Shown: positions 45,594-58,943, counted from the stretch's first letter. The stretch is DNA of 64,000 bases from Acarospora socialis (GCA_025617375.2 JAMYGW020000004.1:930001-994000), one strand, 5' to 3'. A program made the numbers and translations. Notes: generated from the letters alone by a model not told the origin.

Positions 45594-46229
45594 ATGCCGT
45601 TACGATTGATAGCCCGCATAGATGCCTCCGAGGGAATTCAGACTCAAGACTCGCAACCTGAGCACCAACCCAAGCAAGCGGTCAAGCTACAAGTAGTCCG
45701 TGAAGCGTCTCCGCATCGGTCTTTCTGCACCCCACCTTCAAAGCGCTCGAAAGATCCCCAGATATTGGAATATGCCCACCATCACTGCTGCACAGGGGTA
45801 ATCTGTGACGATGAGAATGTTCAGCCGTGGCCATTACCAGCCACTAAGACTCCAGGCATGGATGCACACAGAGCCATGCATGCCGATCCGTATGAGAACT
45901 GGTGCCCGGTTCGGATAGATAATTTCAGACGATACAATTTTCTGCGGGTGTAACAGAGGATGAAGACCTTCCTTGGGCCAATTGTGGCAGTCTCGAAAGT
46001 AAAACGAAGGGTATTGGCTCAAACTCGGCTGGAGGGCGAGGAGTGGACTAAACTCGATAAGGATGGAAATGAGGAATGGGTGGCTGTAAGATGCGAGAAG
46101 GGAGATGTGGATGACTGGGTGGATTTGGGGCTGAGTGAGGAGGTGTCAACAGGCAGGCTTGGGAGAAGCGAAAGTGGCTTGAGAGGCTGCGAACAACGGG
46201 CTGCTGTGAGCACCCTTGTCCTTAGCTAA
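45594..46229 (+). pseudogene. Split hypothetical ORF, interrupted by one in-frame TAA
   Basis: Two open frames in the same phase, 45594-45953 (119 codons) and 45960-46229 (89 codons), are separated only by a TAA and two codons. The second half is strongly protein-like (EGEEWTKLDKDGNEEWVAV, then GDVDDWVDLGLSEEV). The first half has a Cys/His group (HHHCCTGVICDDENVQPWPL). No good GT-AG pair removing the stop was found; a 48-base choice ending in taacag would keep the frame but starts with a poor donor (gttcgg). It could be a broken gene, a gene with an unusual intron, or chance. The product is unknown. Confidence 0.3.
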
Positions 46230-46510
46230 ACGGACAGTGAGCCCCTCTCGAGAGACACTATGCACTGTATCATAATGGTTTGCAGTTGTGAAATGAAAGT
46301 GTTCAGGAAAATGTATGAGCTTCATACTGGCAGTCCGGTATTCAGTCAGGCGCTCGACGTCATGCACTAACCGTAGCACGTTTCTTGAAGCAAGGTCAAG
46401 GACCAGACGTAACCGTGTCCATGATTGTCTGCGCAAATGTCCCAGTGCCGTGCAAGCCGGACACACCCCCAAACCCAGCCCACAGAACTATCTAAGCTGC
46501 ATGGTGTCAT

Positions 46511-47280
46511 CTATCTCTTCTTCTGCTGCGACTCCTTCAGCACCTTCTTCACAATCTTCTGCTCCTCAATCAAAAACGCTCGGACAACCCTATCCTTGAC
46601 ACAGTTCGAACATCTCGATCCACCGTAGGCACGTTGGACGGTCTTCTTCGGTCTCGAGATCTGAGCATACTCGCGTGGTCGAAGGGCTGGAATCTGATCG
46701 CAACGCAGATGTTAGCAGCCGCTAAGCCACTCGAGACTGCTCCACAAGTCTGTAATCTCCGCACTATCAAATCTGCTGGGAACCAAAGAGCAGCCGCAGC
46801 AAGACCTCGAGAGGTCACTTTGATGGTACATCAAGCACCTGCGAGCTCTTCGCTCTTCGTGCTTCCTTGTGTCTTGGCCAAGACTTTGTACTTTTCGAAC
46901 TTCCACTTTCTCGAGCCAACATAGAACGTGCTTTATCAAGTAGAGGGTGGCAAGAAACTCACTCCTGGCAACTTGATACCGCAATCTCCGCACTTCGGTG
47001 GGCTACCCTTCTTCTTGATGTGTAGGTATCGTAGCTTGCCGCCTGGTGTCTTGATAACGCGGACTTTGTTGGAGCGCGTGTTGTACCTGTAAGAGATGAA
47101 GGTAAGCCATTGTAAACTGGCAGGTCTGTGACTCTGTCGAGGTTATGGCTTTGAAGAGATGCGCAGCGCAGTGGGACTTACGGATTCCTCCGCCGCTGTG
47201 GATATCATAATCAGCGATCGCACGTTTAATAGGGCGAGCAAGAGGTTGGAACTTACATATGTCAATCTTGTGTCAGGCAT
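46511..47280 (-). CDS. RPL34: 60S ribosomal protein L34 (eL34)
   Basis: Large-subunit ribosomal protein. Four exons on the minus strand: 47280-47257, 47195-47182, 47086-46963 and 46693-46511, giving 114 residues. Exon 2 is only 14 bases, coding RRRNP together with its neighbours. The rebuilt protein is near-canonical: [66 protein letters not shown] and [17 protein letters not shown]. Two Cys pairs (CGDC and CSNC) form the zinc site. The third intron is long (about 270 bases) for this window and its acceptor (gatcag) gives GIPALRP without a gap. The gene is divergent from PRP8. Confidence 0.96.
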
Positions 47281-47703
47281 TGTGTCGTGATTTCGAATGC
47301 CCGTGGTCAGAATTGACTAGGCTGCTCAGTTACCGCTGCTGTCTGAATATCTGAAGTGGTAAAATTCGCTTCTGATGCTGTGTGGGTCACGTGAGAGCGA
47401 GCCTCTCGCTGGAGTTAAGCCGCGCTAACACTAGGTTAGCCACTAGGCTTAATATCTGGAACTTCATAGCAGGGAGCGCCACTTTTTGAACGCACGACAC
47501 GGATCTGCTTCATCGCGAAGTAGTGAGAAAGCTCCTCTCCACTATTGCGCGTGGAGCTGCTATCGTTCTCTTCAGTCTCTCATTCAAGTTTTTTCTCTAC
47601 CTTCCATGGGTGATGCAATATAGGGGAGCTGTGCTTGTAGTTTATCAAGACTCGGTATCGATCATCGATTGCATCGAAACTCATAACTCTGTCAACCTTC
47701 ACT
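47281..47703. promoter_or_regulatory. Divergent promoter region between RPL34 and PRP8
   Basis: The 423 bases between the two start codons must serve both genes. An open frame at 47523 runs across the PRP8 start in another phase and is not supported as coding. I see no clear TATA box, and no ribosomal-protein element I can name with confidence. Confidence 0.4.
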
Positions 47704-50700
47704 ATGGCTTCACAACTACCCCCACCACCACCCGGATGGGGAGCATCAGCTCCTCCAGGTATGCCTTTGGCGCCTCCCCCGCCGGGTTATCGACCGCCAG
47801 CGGATCCTCAGGTCGCGAAGTTCGCTCAGAAGAAGAAGGAATGGTTACGGTCACAACGCAATCGCTTCGGCGAGAAACGCAAGGGAGGCTTTGTCGAGAC
47901 TCGGAAAGCAGATATGCCTCCTGAACATTTACGAAAGATTGTGAAGGACATCGGGGATGTCTCGCAGAAGAAGTTCAGCAGCGACAAGAGAAGCTACCTT
48001 GGGGCGTTAAAATTCATGCCTCACGCAGTCCTAAAACTCTTGGAGAATATGCCGATGCCGTGGGAATCGGCGAGAGAAGTCAAGGTGCTCTACCACGTCA
48101 ACGGCTGTTTGACACTAGTAAACGAGATCCCCAGAGTGATTGAGCCAGTGTTCCATGCTCAGTGGGCGACCATGTGGGTGTGTATGAGGCGGGAGAAGAG
48201 CGATAGAAGACACTTCAAGAGGATGAGGTTTCCTCCGTTTGATGACGAGGAACCACCACTGTCATGGTCGGAAAACATCGAGGATGTGGAGCCGTTAGAG
48301 CCTATACAAATGGAATTGGACGAAGCGGAGGATGGGCCTGTGATCGAATGGTTTTACGAGCATAGGCCGCTGCTGGATACGCCGCATGTTAACGGACCGA
48401 GCTACAAGGAATGGAACCTCACATTACCTCAGATGGCCACGCTTTACCGGCTAAGTCATCAATTGCTGAGCGACCTGGTTGATAAAAATTACTTCCATAT
48501 GTTCGATCTCAACAGCTTCCTGACGGCGAAGGCCCTCAACGTAGCTATACCTGGTGGTCCCCGCTTCGAACCTCTGTATAAAGACGTTGATCCCAACGAT
48601 GAAGATTTCGGTGAATTCAACGCAATCGACCGAATCATTTTTCGCGCGCCCATCAGAACAGAGTATCGCGTTGCTTTTCCGTTCCTCTACAACTCATTAC
48701 CAAGAAGCGTGAAGCTGTCCTGGTATTCTTATCCCCAGGTCGTCTATGTTCGAGCCGAAGACCCAAGTTTACCTGCGTTTTATTTTGACCCGATCATCAA
48801 TCCGATCTCGTCGCGATCTGTGGCACCAAAGAATATCACCGTTAGTCATGAGGATGAAATCTTTGGGTATGGGAACAACGAAGATGAGGAGTTTACGTTG
48901 CCAGGGAATGTCGAACCGTTCTTGGCAGACGAGGAACTCTACACCAGCGAAACAGCATCAGCAATCGCCTTGTGGTGGGCGCCATACCCGTTCGACCGCC
49001 GGTCCGGGAAAATGGTTCGCGCTCAAGATGTACCTTTGGTCAAGCAGTGGTACTTGGAACACTGTCCGCAAGGCCAACCAGTCAAGGTTCGAGTATCATA
49101 TCAGAAGCTGCTGAAAACTTATGTTTTGAACGAACTGCACAAGAAGAAGCCGAAGGCCCAGAGTAAGCAGAGTCTGTTGACTTCATTGAAGGGGACGAAG
49201 TTTTTCCAACAGACTACTATCGACTGGGTGGAAGCGGGTCTCCAAGTTTGTCGACAGGGCTTCAACATGTTAAACCTTCTCATCCACCGCAAAAATCTGA
49301 CGTATTTGCACCTGGACTATAACTTCAACCTGAAGCCTGTCAAGACGTTGACAACCAAGGAACGGAAGAAGTCACGATTTGGAAATGCCTTCCATCTCAT
49401 GCGAGAGATCCTGCGCTTAACGAAGCTAATAGTTGATGCGCAAGTGCAATACCGTCTTGGCAACATAGACGCCTTTCAACTGGCTGACGGCATCCTCTAT
49501 GCCTTCAACCATGTTGGTCAACTAACGGGTATGTACCGGTACAAGTACAAGCTCATGCACCAGATTCGGTCTTGCAAGGACTTGAAGCATCTAATCTACT
49601 ATCGGTTCAATTCGGGTCCTGTCGGAAAAGGTCCAGGATGCGGTTTCTGGGCCCCAGCCTGGAGGGTATGGCTATTTTTCCTGCGTGGCATTATTCCTCT
49701 TTTGGAACGATGGCTAGGAAACTTGCTATCACGCCAGTTCGAAGGACGACATAGCAAAGGTGTAGCAAAGACCGTAACGAAACAGAGGGTTGAATCACAT
49801 TTCGATCTGGAGCTTCGTGCATCGGTTATGGCTGACCTAATGGACATGATGCCAGAAGGCATCAAGCAGAATAAGGTCAACACGGTCCTACAACATCTCT
49901 CGGAGGCGTGGAGATGCTGGAAGAGTAACATTCCATGGAAGGTGCCTGGTCTGCCCGCCCCTATTGAGAACATCATTCTGCGTTATGTCAAGAGTAAAGC
50001 AGATTGGTGGATCTCAGTGGCACACTACAACCGGGAGCGCATTAGACGTGGTGCTACGGTAGATAAAACAGTTGCGAAGAAGAACCTTGGTCGTTTAACT
50101 CGTCTGTGGCTCAAAGCTGAGCAGGAGAGACAGCACAACTACATGAAAGACGGGCCATATGTTTCATCAGAAGAAGCTGTTGCCATATATACCACGACTG
50201 TTCATTGGCTGGAATCGCGAAAATTCTCACCGATTCCTTTCCCTAGCGTTTCATACAAGCATGACACCAAGATCCTTATCTTGGCTCTCGAACGTTTACG
50301 TGAAGCGTATTCGGTAAAGGGCCGCCTCAACCAGAGTCAGCGTGAAGAACTTGCGCTCATCGAGCAAGCGTACGACTCTCCTGGCACAACTCTTGCAAGG
50401 ATCAAGCGATTCTTACTTACCCAGCGAGCGTTTAAAGAGGTGGGCATAGATATGAACGACAACTATAGCAGCATCAATCCTGTCTACGACATTGAACCTG
50501 TCGAGAAGATCACCGACGCGTACCTCGATCAGTACCTGTGGTATCTCGCAGATCAACGTCACCTCTTCCCTGCATGGATCAAGCCGTCGGACTCCGAAGT
50601 ACCGCCTTTGCTAACATACAAATGGGCTCAGGGCATTAACAACCTCGGAGGGGTTTGGGAGACTGCCGACGGAGAATGCAATGTCATGATCGAGACTCAA

Positions 50701-53244
50701 CTCTCGAAGGTCTACGAAAAGATTGACTTGACACTGCTCAACAGATTGCTGCGTCTTATCATGGACCACAATCTTGCGGATTACATTACCTCAAAGAACA
50801 ACGTGCAGCTCAACTATAAGGATATGAATCACACCAATAGCTATGGTATGATTCGAGGGTTACAATTCTCCGCCTTCGTCTTCCAGTACTACGGGCTCGT
50901 TATCGATTTGCTACTACTCGGCCTGCAACGTGCTAGTGAAATCGCGGGTCCACCGCAAAGTCCGAACGACTTCTTGCAGTTCAGAGACCGTGCAACCGAA
51001 ACACGACACCCTATTAGGCTGTACACGCGATATATTGATCGCATCTGGGTCTTCCTAAGATTTACGGCGGATGAGTCGAGGGATTTGATCCAGCGATTTT
51101 TGACCGAGCAGCCAGATCCAAACTTCGAGAACGTTATCGGTTACCGCAACAAGAAGTGCTGGCCCAGGGACTCGAGGATGAGACTCATGAGACACGATGT
51201 TAACCTGGGCCGTGCAGTCTTCTGGGACTTGAAGAACAGACTTCCGAGATCTATCACGACGATTGAATGGGATGACACATTCGCCAGTGTCTACAGCAGA
51301 GACAATCCTAACCTTCTGTTTTCGATGTGTGGCTTCGAGGTTCGTATCTTGCCGAAGACCCGCAATCAAAACGATGAGTTTCCAGTAAAGGACAGTGTCT
51401 GGTCTCTGGTCGATAACACTACCAAGGAACGTACCGCTCACGCATTCCTACAAGTCACAGAAGAAGATATTCAAAAGTTCAACAATCGCATTCGGCAAAT
51501 TCTCATGTCTTCAGGGTCTACTACGTTCACAAAGATTGCCAACAAGTGGAACACTAGTTTAATCGCTTTGTTCACTTACTATAGGGAGGCAGCCGTGTCG
51601 ACAGTCAACCTACTTGATACAATCGTCAAGTGTGAGACCAAGATACAGACAAGAGTTAAGATTGGGTTGAACTCCAAAATGCCATCGAGATTTCCGCCTG
51701 CTGTATTCTACACGCCAAAGGAGCTTGGTGGGTTGGGCATGATCTCTGGGTCTCACATCTTGATCCCAACAAGCGACAAGAGATGGTCTAAGCAAACAGA
51801 CACTGGAGTTACACATTATCGGGCCGGCATGACGCATGACGAGGATACTTTAATTCCTAATATATTCCGATACATCATTCCTTGGGAAGCAGAATTCATA
51901 GATTCGCAGCGTGTCTGGACAGAGTACTCTCAAAAACGGCAAGAGGCCAACCAACAGAATCGACGATTGACTCTCGAGGACCTAGAAGACAGCTGGGACC
52001 GTGGCCTGCCGCGTATTAACACACTCTTCCAGAAAGATCGGAGCACGCTCAGCTTCGACAAAGGTTTCAGGGCTCGAACGGAGTTTAAGACGTACCAGCT
52101 CATGAAGAGCAATCCATTCTGGTGGACCAGTCAGAGACATGATGGTAAATTATGGAATCTAAACGCTTACAGGACGGACGTCATTCAGGCTCTGGGTGGT
52201 GTGGAGACAATTCTCGAGCACACGCTCTTCAAGGCTACTGCGTTCCCGTCCTGGGAAGGGCTCTTCTGGGAGAAAGCTTCAGGTTTCGAAGAATCGATGA
52301 AATTCAAGAAGCTCACAAATGCGCAAAGATCCGGTCTCAACCAGATCCCCAATCGTCGCTTCACGCTCTGGTGGTCTCCGACTATCAACCGTGCAAACGT
52401 GTATGTGGGTTTCCAAGTGCAGCTTGATCTGACTGGTATCTTTCTTCACGGCAAAATCCCGACTCTGAAGATCTCACTGATCCAGATATTCCGAGCCCAT
52501 CTATGGCAGAAGATTCACGAGTCCGTTGTGATGGATCTGTGTCAGGTCTTTGACCAAGAGCTTGAGTCTTTGGGCATTGAGACGGTCCAGAAAGAGACCA
52601 TCCATCCCAGAAAGTCATATAAGATGAATAGCTCTTGTGCGGATATCTTACTGTTCGCAAGTCACAAATGGAACGTAACCAGGCCCTCGCTCCTCTTTGA
52701 CACCAAGGATGTGATCGAACCTACCACAACGAACAAGTTCTGGATTGACGTACAACTCCGATATGGTGACTATGACTCTCACGATATTGAGAGATATGTA
52801 CGTGCCAAGTACCTCGACTACACCACGGACAGCATGAGCATCTACCCGTCTGCTACAGGATTGATGATCGGTATTGACCTTGCCTATAATCTTTACTCCG
52901 CCTATGGGCAGTATTTCCTTGGCTTGAAGACGCTCATACAGCAAGCAATGGCGAAGATCATGAAGGCAAACCCGGCCTTGTACGTCTTGAGAGAGCGCAT
53001 CAGAAAGGGTCTCCAGCTTTATGCTTCTGAGAGCAACCAAGAGTTCCTAAATTCTCAGAACTACTCCGAGCTGTTCAGCAACCAGATCCAGCTTTTCATT
53101 GATGATACAAATGTGTATCGGGTCACAATTCATAAGACTTTTGAAGGGAATCTGACGACCAAGCCAATTAACGGTGCCATCTTCATCTTCAATCCTCGGA
53201 CCGGTCAACTCTTCCTGAAAATTATCCACACCAGTGTCTGGGCA

Positions 53245-53282
<38 letters not shown>

Positions 53283-54874
53283 TGCGGAAGAAGTAGCTGC
53301 TCTTATTCGATCCCTTCCCGTGGAGGAGCAGCCGAAGCAGTTGATCGTTACTCGGAAAGGTTTACTGGATCCCCTTGAAGTGCATTTGCTTGACTTTCCT
53401 AATATATCCATTCGTGCCTCGGAGCTTCAGTTACCGTTCCAGGCCGCGATGAAAGTGGAGAAATTGGGCGATATGATCCTCCGAGCAACTGAGCCACAGA
53501 TGGTGCTCTTCAATCTTTACGATGAGTGGTTGAAGTCAGTCTCATCATATACGGCGTTCTCGCGGCTAATCCTGATTCTCCGTGCACTTCATGTAAATCA
53601 AGACAAGACAAAGCTCCTCTTGAGACCAGACAAGACCGTTATCACTCAAGACCACCATATTTGGCCCACTCTGACTGACGAGAAGTGGATCGAAGTCGAG
53701 AGGGATCTTCGGGACCTGATATTGAACGACTATGGCAAGAAGAACAACGTCAACACTTCGAGCCTGACACAAAGTGAAGTCAGAGATATCATCTTGGGTA
53801 TGGAGATCAGCGCGCCGTCCATGCAACGGCAGCAAGCCGCAGAGATTGAGAAGCAGCAACAAGAGCAGCAGCAACTCACCGCCGTAACTACGAAAACGCA
53901 GAATGTTCATGGAGAAGATATCGTCGTCACAACCACATCACAATTCGAGCAACAATCCTTCGCATCCAAAACGGAGTGGCGTACCCGTGCCATTGCCACC
54001 TCCAACCTCCGCACCCGAGCCAACAACATCTACATCTCCTCCGACGACATCCGCGAAGACGGCCACTACACCTACATTATGCCGAAGAATATCCTCAAGC
54101 GCTTCATCACCATCGCCGACCTCCGGGTCCAAGTTGCCGGTTATCTCTATGGCAGCTCCCCGCCGGACAACGACCAAGTCAAAGAAATTCGCACGATCGT
54201 CATGATTCCACAAGTCGGCAACACGCGCGACGTGCAACTCCCGCCCCAACTCCCTCAGCACGAATACCTCAACGCCCTTGAACCTCTCGGCATCATCCAC
54301 ACCGTCTCCGGCAACGAGCCGCCCTACATGACCGCCATGGACGTCACCACCCACGCCCGCCTCATGAACGCCCACCCCTCCTGGGACAAGAAAACCGTCA
54401 CCATGACCGTCTCTTTCACGCCCGGCTCCGTCTCCCTCGCCGCTTGGGGCCTCACCCCCGCCGGGTACAAGTGGGGTGCCGAGAACAAGGACACGGCCTC
54501 GGACCAACCGCAGGGCTTCTCGACCACGTCGTTCGGCGAGAAATGTCAGCTCTTGCTCAGCGATAAGATTCGTGGCTATTTCCTCGTGCCGGAGCAGGGG
54601 GGGTTGTGGAATTATAGTTTTATGGGGAGCAGTTTTGGCGGCGTGGAGAAGAGGCCGGTTTGGGTTAAGATCGATACGCCTTTGGTATGTTTGGCACTCT
54701 CCTATCGCTTCAATCTCTTTCATCGAACGTGTCATTCAGCACAAGGGAACGGGAGGGCTAATATGTATCGTTTTGGTGTAGCCTTTCTACAGCGAGCAGC
54801 ACCGCCCGCTGCACTTCCAGAACTTCGCCGAGTTGGAAGACATCTGGGTGGATCGGTCGGACAATTTCGAGTAG
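47704..54874 (+). CDS. PRP8: Pre-mRNA splicing factor Prp8 (U5 snRNP)
   Basis: Central scaffold of the spliceosome, positioning U5/U6 RNA and the splice sites at the catalytic core. Two exons, 47704-54684 and 54782-54874, giving 2357 residues, as expected (human about 2335). The Pro-rich N-terminus (PPPPPGWG) is followed by the PROCN region, the reverse-transcriptase-like and linker domains, the endonuclease-like and RNase H-like domains, and a C-terminal Jab1/MPN domain. The terminal 97-base intron (GTATGT...GTGTAG) must be removed to give the conserved end [20 protein letters not shown]...DNFE. Reading through gives an unrelated tail of about 90 residues. No intein interrupts the protein, although PRP8 carries one in many filamentous fungi. 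Confidence 0.98.
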
Positions 54875-55509
54875 TTGTCATGCTAGTGGGATTTGAACAT
54901 GAGAGAAGACGGATTGGAGGAAGACGGAGAGACTGCATCACACGAAAGTAAAAGGGAGGAAAAGAAGGTAACTAGCAATTGGGACTCGGGGTTTGTCATA
55001 TCGTGTACGCTGGCGTTCGGGAGTGGGACTCGCTTCTTGCTTGTATGTGTGTGTGGCTATAGGTTCCAGCTTTGGCTTTCTTTGCTTTTCCATTGAAATA
55101 AATATTCTCTCATTGGCGTCAGGGTTCTTATCGTTGTACACTATCGGGAGCCTCCCATTGAGAAGTTGGGTGGAACGAAGAAAGTGAAGGCGTCAAGAAT
55201 CGTCCGGGGTGAATCATGCTGAATCTTCACACAGTGTTCTCGTCTCATATGCTCATATCCAACAATCACAATCCCAGTTTAATGATCCAGTCATCATCAG
55301 TCAGCACAACACAGCACCAACTAACAATTGTCACTCCTCGCTGTCAGATCATTATATCTGTCAGGTTGTTGTATTGTCTTTGAAAATCTTCACTGCGCTC
55401 GACACTCATGCCTAATTTACACACCTCCTTCTCCTCTCAATTCCATTCGCACGAACACACCAGGCTATACACCACACCATCCCTCCCTTTCCAATCCCCC
55501 GCCCGACAC
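54875..55509. other. Intergenic region between convergent PRP8 and COX4
   Basis: The 635 bases lie between two 3' ends. They are AT-rich around 55080-55380 with several possible polyadenylation-like A-rich stretches. No gene is supported. Confidence 0.45.
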
Positions 55510-56647
55510 CTACCGATACTCAGGCCTCACGTAATCGGCAAACGTCTTCGGTTCCACGTAGTTGTGTGCGCCGTCAGCATCTAAAGCCACACCCAACAGG
55601 CGTTGACAGTTAGCACGAAAGCCGACCCAACCCGACTCGAACAGCGTAGAAGTAGTATTTCCAGCACCTCAGCCCAAACCACGGACATGGAAACAAAACA
55701 AAACAAAAGGTAGAGACCTACGTTCGTGATGGCCATGCGGATCGTCCTGCGGGCCGACGTATTCCATCAGATAGACGCCGCCGCACTCCGGACAGCGCTC
55801 TTGCGGGCGGTCGCGCGACATCTAGAGCCCGGCAGTGTGTCAGAAGGGGCGCCGCCTGACGGTGAGGGTGGAGGGAGGGGTGAAGGGAAGAATGGCATGG
55901 CGGGCGTACGGTAAGCCAGACGACCTGATGCGAGTCGGCCGGGTAGCCGGTGCAGCCGGCGTATTGCTCGTCGCCGAAGGAGCGCACCACGATCGGGTTG
56001 TCGAGCGTGCCTGTTCTCGTGTTTCGCACATCAGCTCTCCATCTCCCCTCGGCGCGCTTGTCATGAACCAAGACGGCTATGTAGGCCCCGGGTATGGAGA
56101 TCTTGGGCTACTGAATGGGAGGTAGGTGCGCGTACCTTTCCTCGACGCATCCAGCGGCTTCATGTCGAAGACGTCGACCCCCTGCATCTTGCCCAGGATC
56201 TCGAGCCGCTCGAGTCCCGTCGCCTGCTCCAGGTCGGTCGGGACGGTGCCCGGCGCGGCGCCGGGCGGGAGGAGGTCCGCTTCGGTTTTGATCTCTATTC
56301 GGCGCGGAGGGAGGGTGTGGTTAGCCTGGGTTCAGTATCGACGACGGCCATCCGTTGCTGGTACCGACGCCGACGGAGTTGTAGGCCATTGGCCATTGTG
56401 GGGAGGAAAGGGTACCTTCGAAGGGAATCATCTTCGCATCGGGCTGCCCGGGCTTCGGGTCGCTGGGCCTTGCGGCATATCCTGTCGTGCTTGGGGGTCA
56501 GTGGGAGTTGTGGAATGGGATGAGGGGGGCAGGGGTGGAGGGTGCGGGAAGCTTACGGCGGACGACGGAGGACGTGATGGTGCGCTTGGCGGTTGGGGTG
56601 ATGGCTGTTCGCCGGGCGAGGGCGGCGGCGGAGCGTGAGAGGAACAT
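55510..56647 (-). CDS. COX4: Cytochrome c oxidase subunit 4 (zinc-binding, Vb type)
   Basis: Nuclear-encoded, zinc-binding structural subunit of respiratory complex IV, on the matrix side of the inner membrane. Six exons on the minus strand: 56647-56557, 56481-56416, 56294-56136, 56010-55910, 55821-55722 and 55580-55510, giving 195 residues. The presequence is MFLSRSAAALARRTAITPTA. The body has LLPPGAAPGTVPTDLEQATG, LERLEILGKMQGVDVFD and NPIVVRSFGDEQYAGCTGYP. The zinc site combines CTG in that last stretch with ERCPECG. The end is EPKTFADYVRPEYR. Every intron keeps the frame, with phase 1 at four of five junctions. The product matches the Neurospora/yeast Cox4 pattern closely. Confidence 0.95.
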
Positions 56648-58943
56648 TGTTGCGTTATGGGTTGCTTGTGATGCGCAGCTCGGGGAGCTTCTGGTGTGGT
56701 TGGCAAACGTTACGGCGACAGCCGAAGTAGTGCGTAGGGTGAGCTAACTCTATGGGGACTAGTGTTTATTGTAGTGAATGGCCAGTTCAGCAAGTCGTTT
56801 GTGAAGTATGAGACGGAGTATTATTCGGGTATGTAATGTCTGAGAGCTTTTTGAGGTCATATCTCTGTTTAGTATGGATGAACCGTCTGAAAGAATGGAC
56901 TACGATTTACATGGCCGGGTGCAGTCGAGGAGGGGGCTGAAGGATTGACAAGCGGCGCAGAAGCACCCGGCTATGTTTCAAGAGACATCTATAACTGTTT
57001 CATAACCCACTTATAAACATGTTTCCTTTCAATACCTTATGCTATGAACGAGGTTAGATGGCGAGAGCATCGTCAAGGCTGACGCAAAACATCAAAACGG
57101 TGCGCCAATTAGCGCCCCCAGGGCGTGATGTTCCGAGCAATTCTTGGCTCAGAGTCGCCCTGGAGCTTTGATGCTAGCTGGCAAAGGTCGTGTTCAAGAT
57201 CCTTGATCGAGTGAGCACTTCTCGTGATTGCGACATTCAGGGGGCCGCTGAGATATCGTACGATCTGCAAGGGCAGTCGTGCGAAAGCTGATGACACCTG
57301 CAAGATTATCCAACCCCCTTGATGGATTCGCGTTGAGAAAACCTCTGGCAGACACGAAAAGAAATGTCCAAACGCTATGGACGAAGAAGGACCTCACTAA
57401 ACCCAACGATCTCCGTTCCCCTGACCCGAGCGCTGATCAGGAGCCCTGTCTAAATTCACGCCATCAACAGTCGATCCACAACACCAGGCCCCCCTCCACG
57501 CACGCCCACAGCAAGACGTCTCAATAGAGCCACGCGCATTTCCTCAGCTGCAACCCCCCGCGAGTCTGACATGACGTCCGGAGATCAGTGGCCTCAATTC
57601 CCCTCTCCGTAGAAGCCTGTACCTTGCTTGCCCTTCACTTCAGCCCAGAGCGACCGCCTGCAGCGCAAAACTCTATCTTCGGAGCCCCATCCCGGCGCCT
57701 GCAGGTCCGGTGCCACCATCACCGTACTCCGTACTGGTAAACAATGCCCGCCGTGCTCGCCGCCCCTCTTGTGCCCTTTCGGTGCTGCGGGCAAATGTCG
57801 CACCCGCAAGCAGCTGCTGCGTGCTCGCTCCTGCGGCGACGAAAAGCCCGGTCGAGCTTGCCCAGGGGAGCAGCGCGGCGTCGGCGCGCGCGCAGGCAGG
57901 CGCTTCAGCTGTACCAGCACCCGCCGCGTTTGAAACGGATGCGTTTCATTGCGGCTCGTGCGATTCATGTTCTGGCTGGGGGAATGGGGTGGAGGGGAAG
58001 AGCAGAGAAAGAAAGACAGGGCGAGGCGAGAAAGGAAATGGTATGTGTACAAGACTCGGATTCGGCACGTTTCCACGCAGAGGTTCGTTATCGAGTGACT
58101 GTGGGGTGCACACACTTCGGGATCGTTTGTGTTGTCGACGAATGTCGGCTTCATGCACGTCGAAGGGATTCCGTACTAGTGGCGCACCAATACGACGGGG
58201 TCCTTGTCCCGTTCGATGGGGCTGTTTCGAGATGAAAGCCACGGTTCGGTTATCTCGTATTGTTGTCATCGAGTGCTGGTTTGGGCGTTCTGGTAGGAAC
58301 GAAATGTTTGACAGGTGGTAACTAACCGGATGCGTGTTTATCGTGCTTACTTACTTACGTCTTGTGGTTGTCTCGTGCTCTTGATCGAGAGAAAGGGATT
58401 CAAGTCAGATCGTCCGGTAGCGTAGCTGTATACTAATGTATTCCCGACAATGTGTTCGGATCTCAGAGGACGTAAGTCACCGTCTCAGTAGTATCTTGAA
58501 TATATGGCCAACACGGTAACGGCAGTGGAGCCATGAACAGGTGCTGCTTTTGGTAAAGACGTGTGGGCCGTGTATCGTTGCCTGGACTGAGGACTAAACA
58601 TACAAGATCTAAAAGAACGAGAGAATATTGTTGATACATCAAGTCCACATCTGGGACCGTTAGAAATGCTGGTCGTCGAGGGGTATCTCTGTCCAAGCTC
58701 CTAGAAAGGGAAAATCCCATTTGACTCCTTCAAATGCACAAGTTCTCTGAAGTCGTATCCCAGCCCTTGCCCTACCGAATGTCCCTGAACCACGTCCCAG
58801 CTCTCGTCCCAGTCGACCCTAAGAAGTCAACCGTGAAAGTCGGTGGTGAGATGAATGAATCATAAATACCCAATACTGCCGGACTAGAGAGCCAGCTTGG
58901 GTGATGCTCAAGATCTTGATGAATAGTGAGCCGTCATATCCAG
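56648..58943. other. Intergenic region with a GC-rich island
   Basis: About 2.3 kb. The left part is plain and holds the COX4 promoter. Between about 57630 and 58000 the sequence is GC-rich and stays open in several frames on both strands (for example 57744-58235 plus and 57594-58154 minus). None encodes a recognisable domain, and overlapping long frames are expected from GC richness. I do not call a gene. Confidence 0.35.

Noticed and set aside
53938-54735. 265-codon minus-strand frame opposite the PRP8 C-terminus
   Set aside because: It is antisense to a highly conserved coding exon and has the Gly/Val/Arg-rich look of a frame shadow in GC-rich codons.
54685-54951. Apparent extension of Prp8 to 2415 residues
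   Set aside because: The tail after IDTPL is unlike any Prp8; removing the 97-base GT-AG intron restores the conserved terminus and ends at 54874.
57594-58321. Several overlapping ORFs of 100-203 codons on both strands
   Set aside because: High GC content removes stop codons in all frames; none has a domain, a clear start context or supporting introns.
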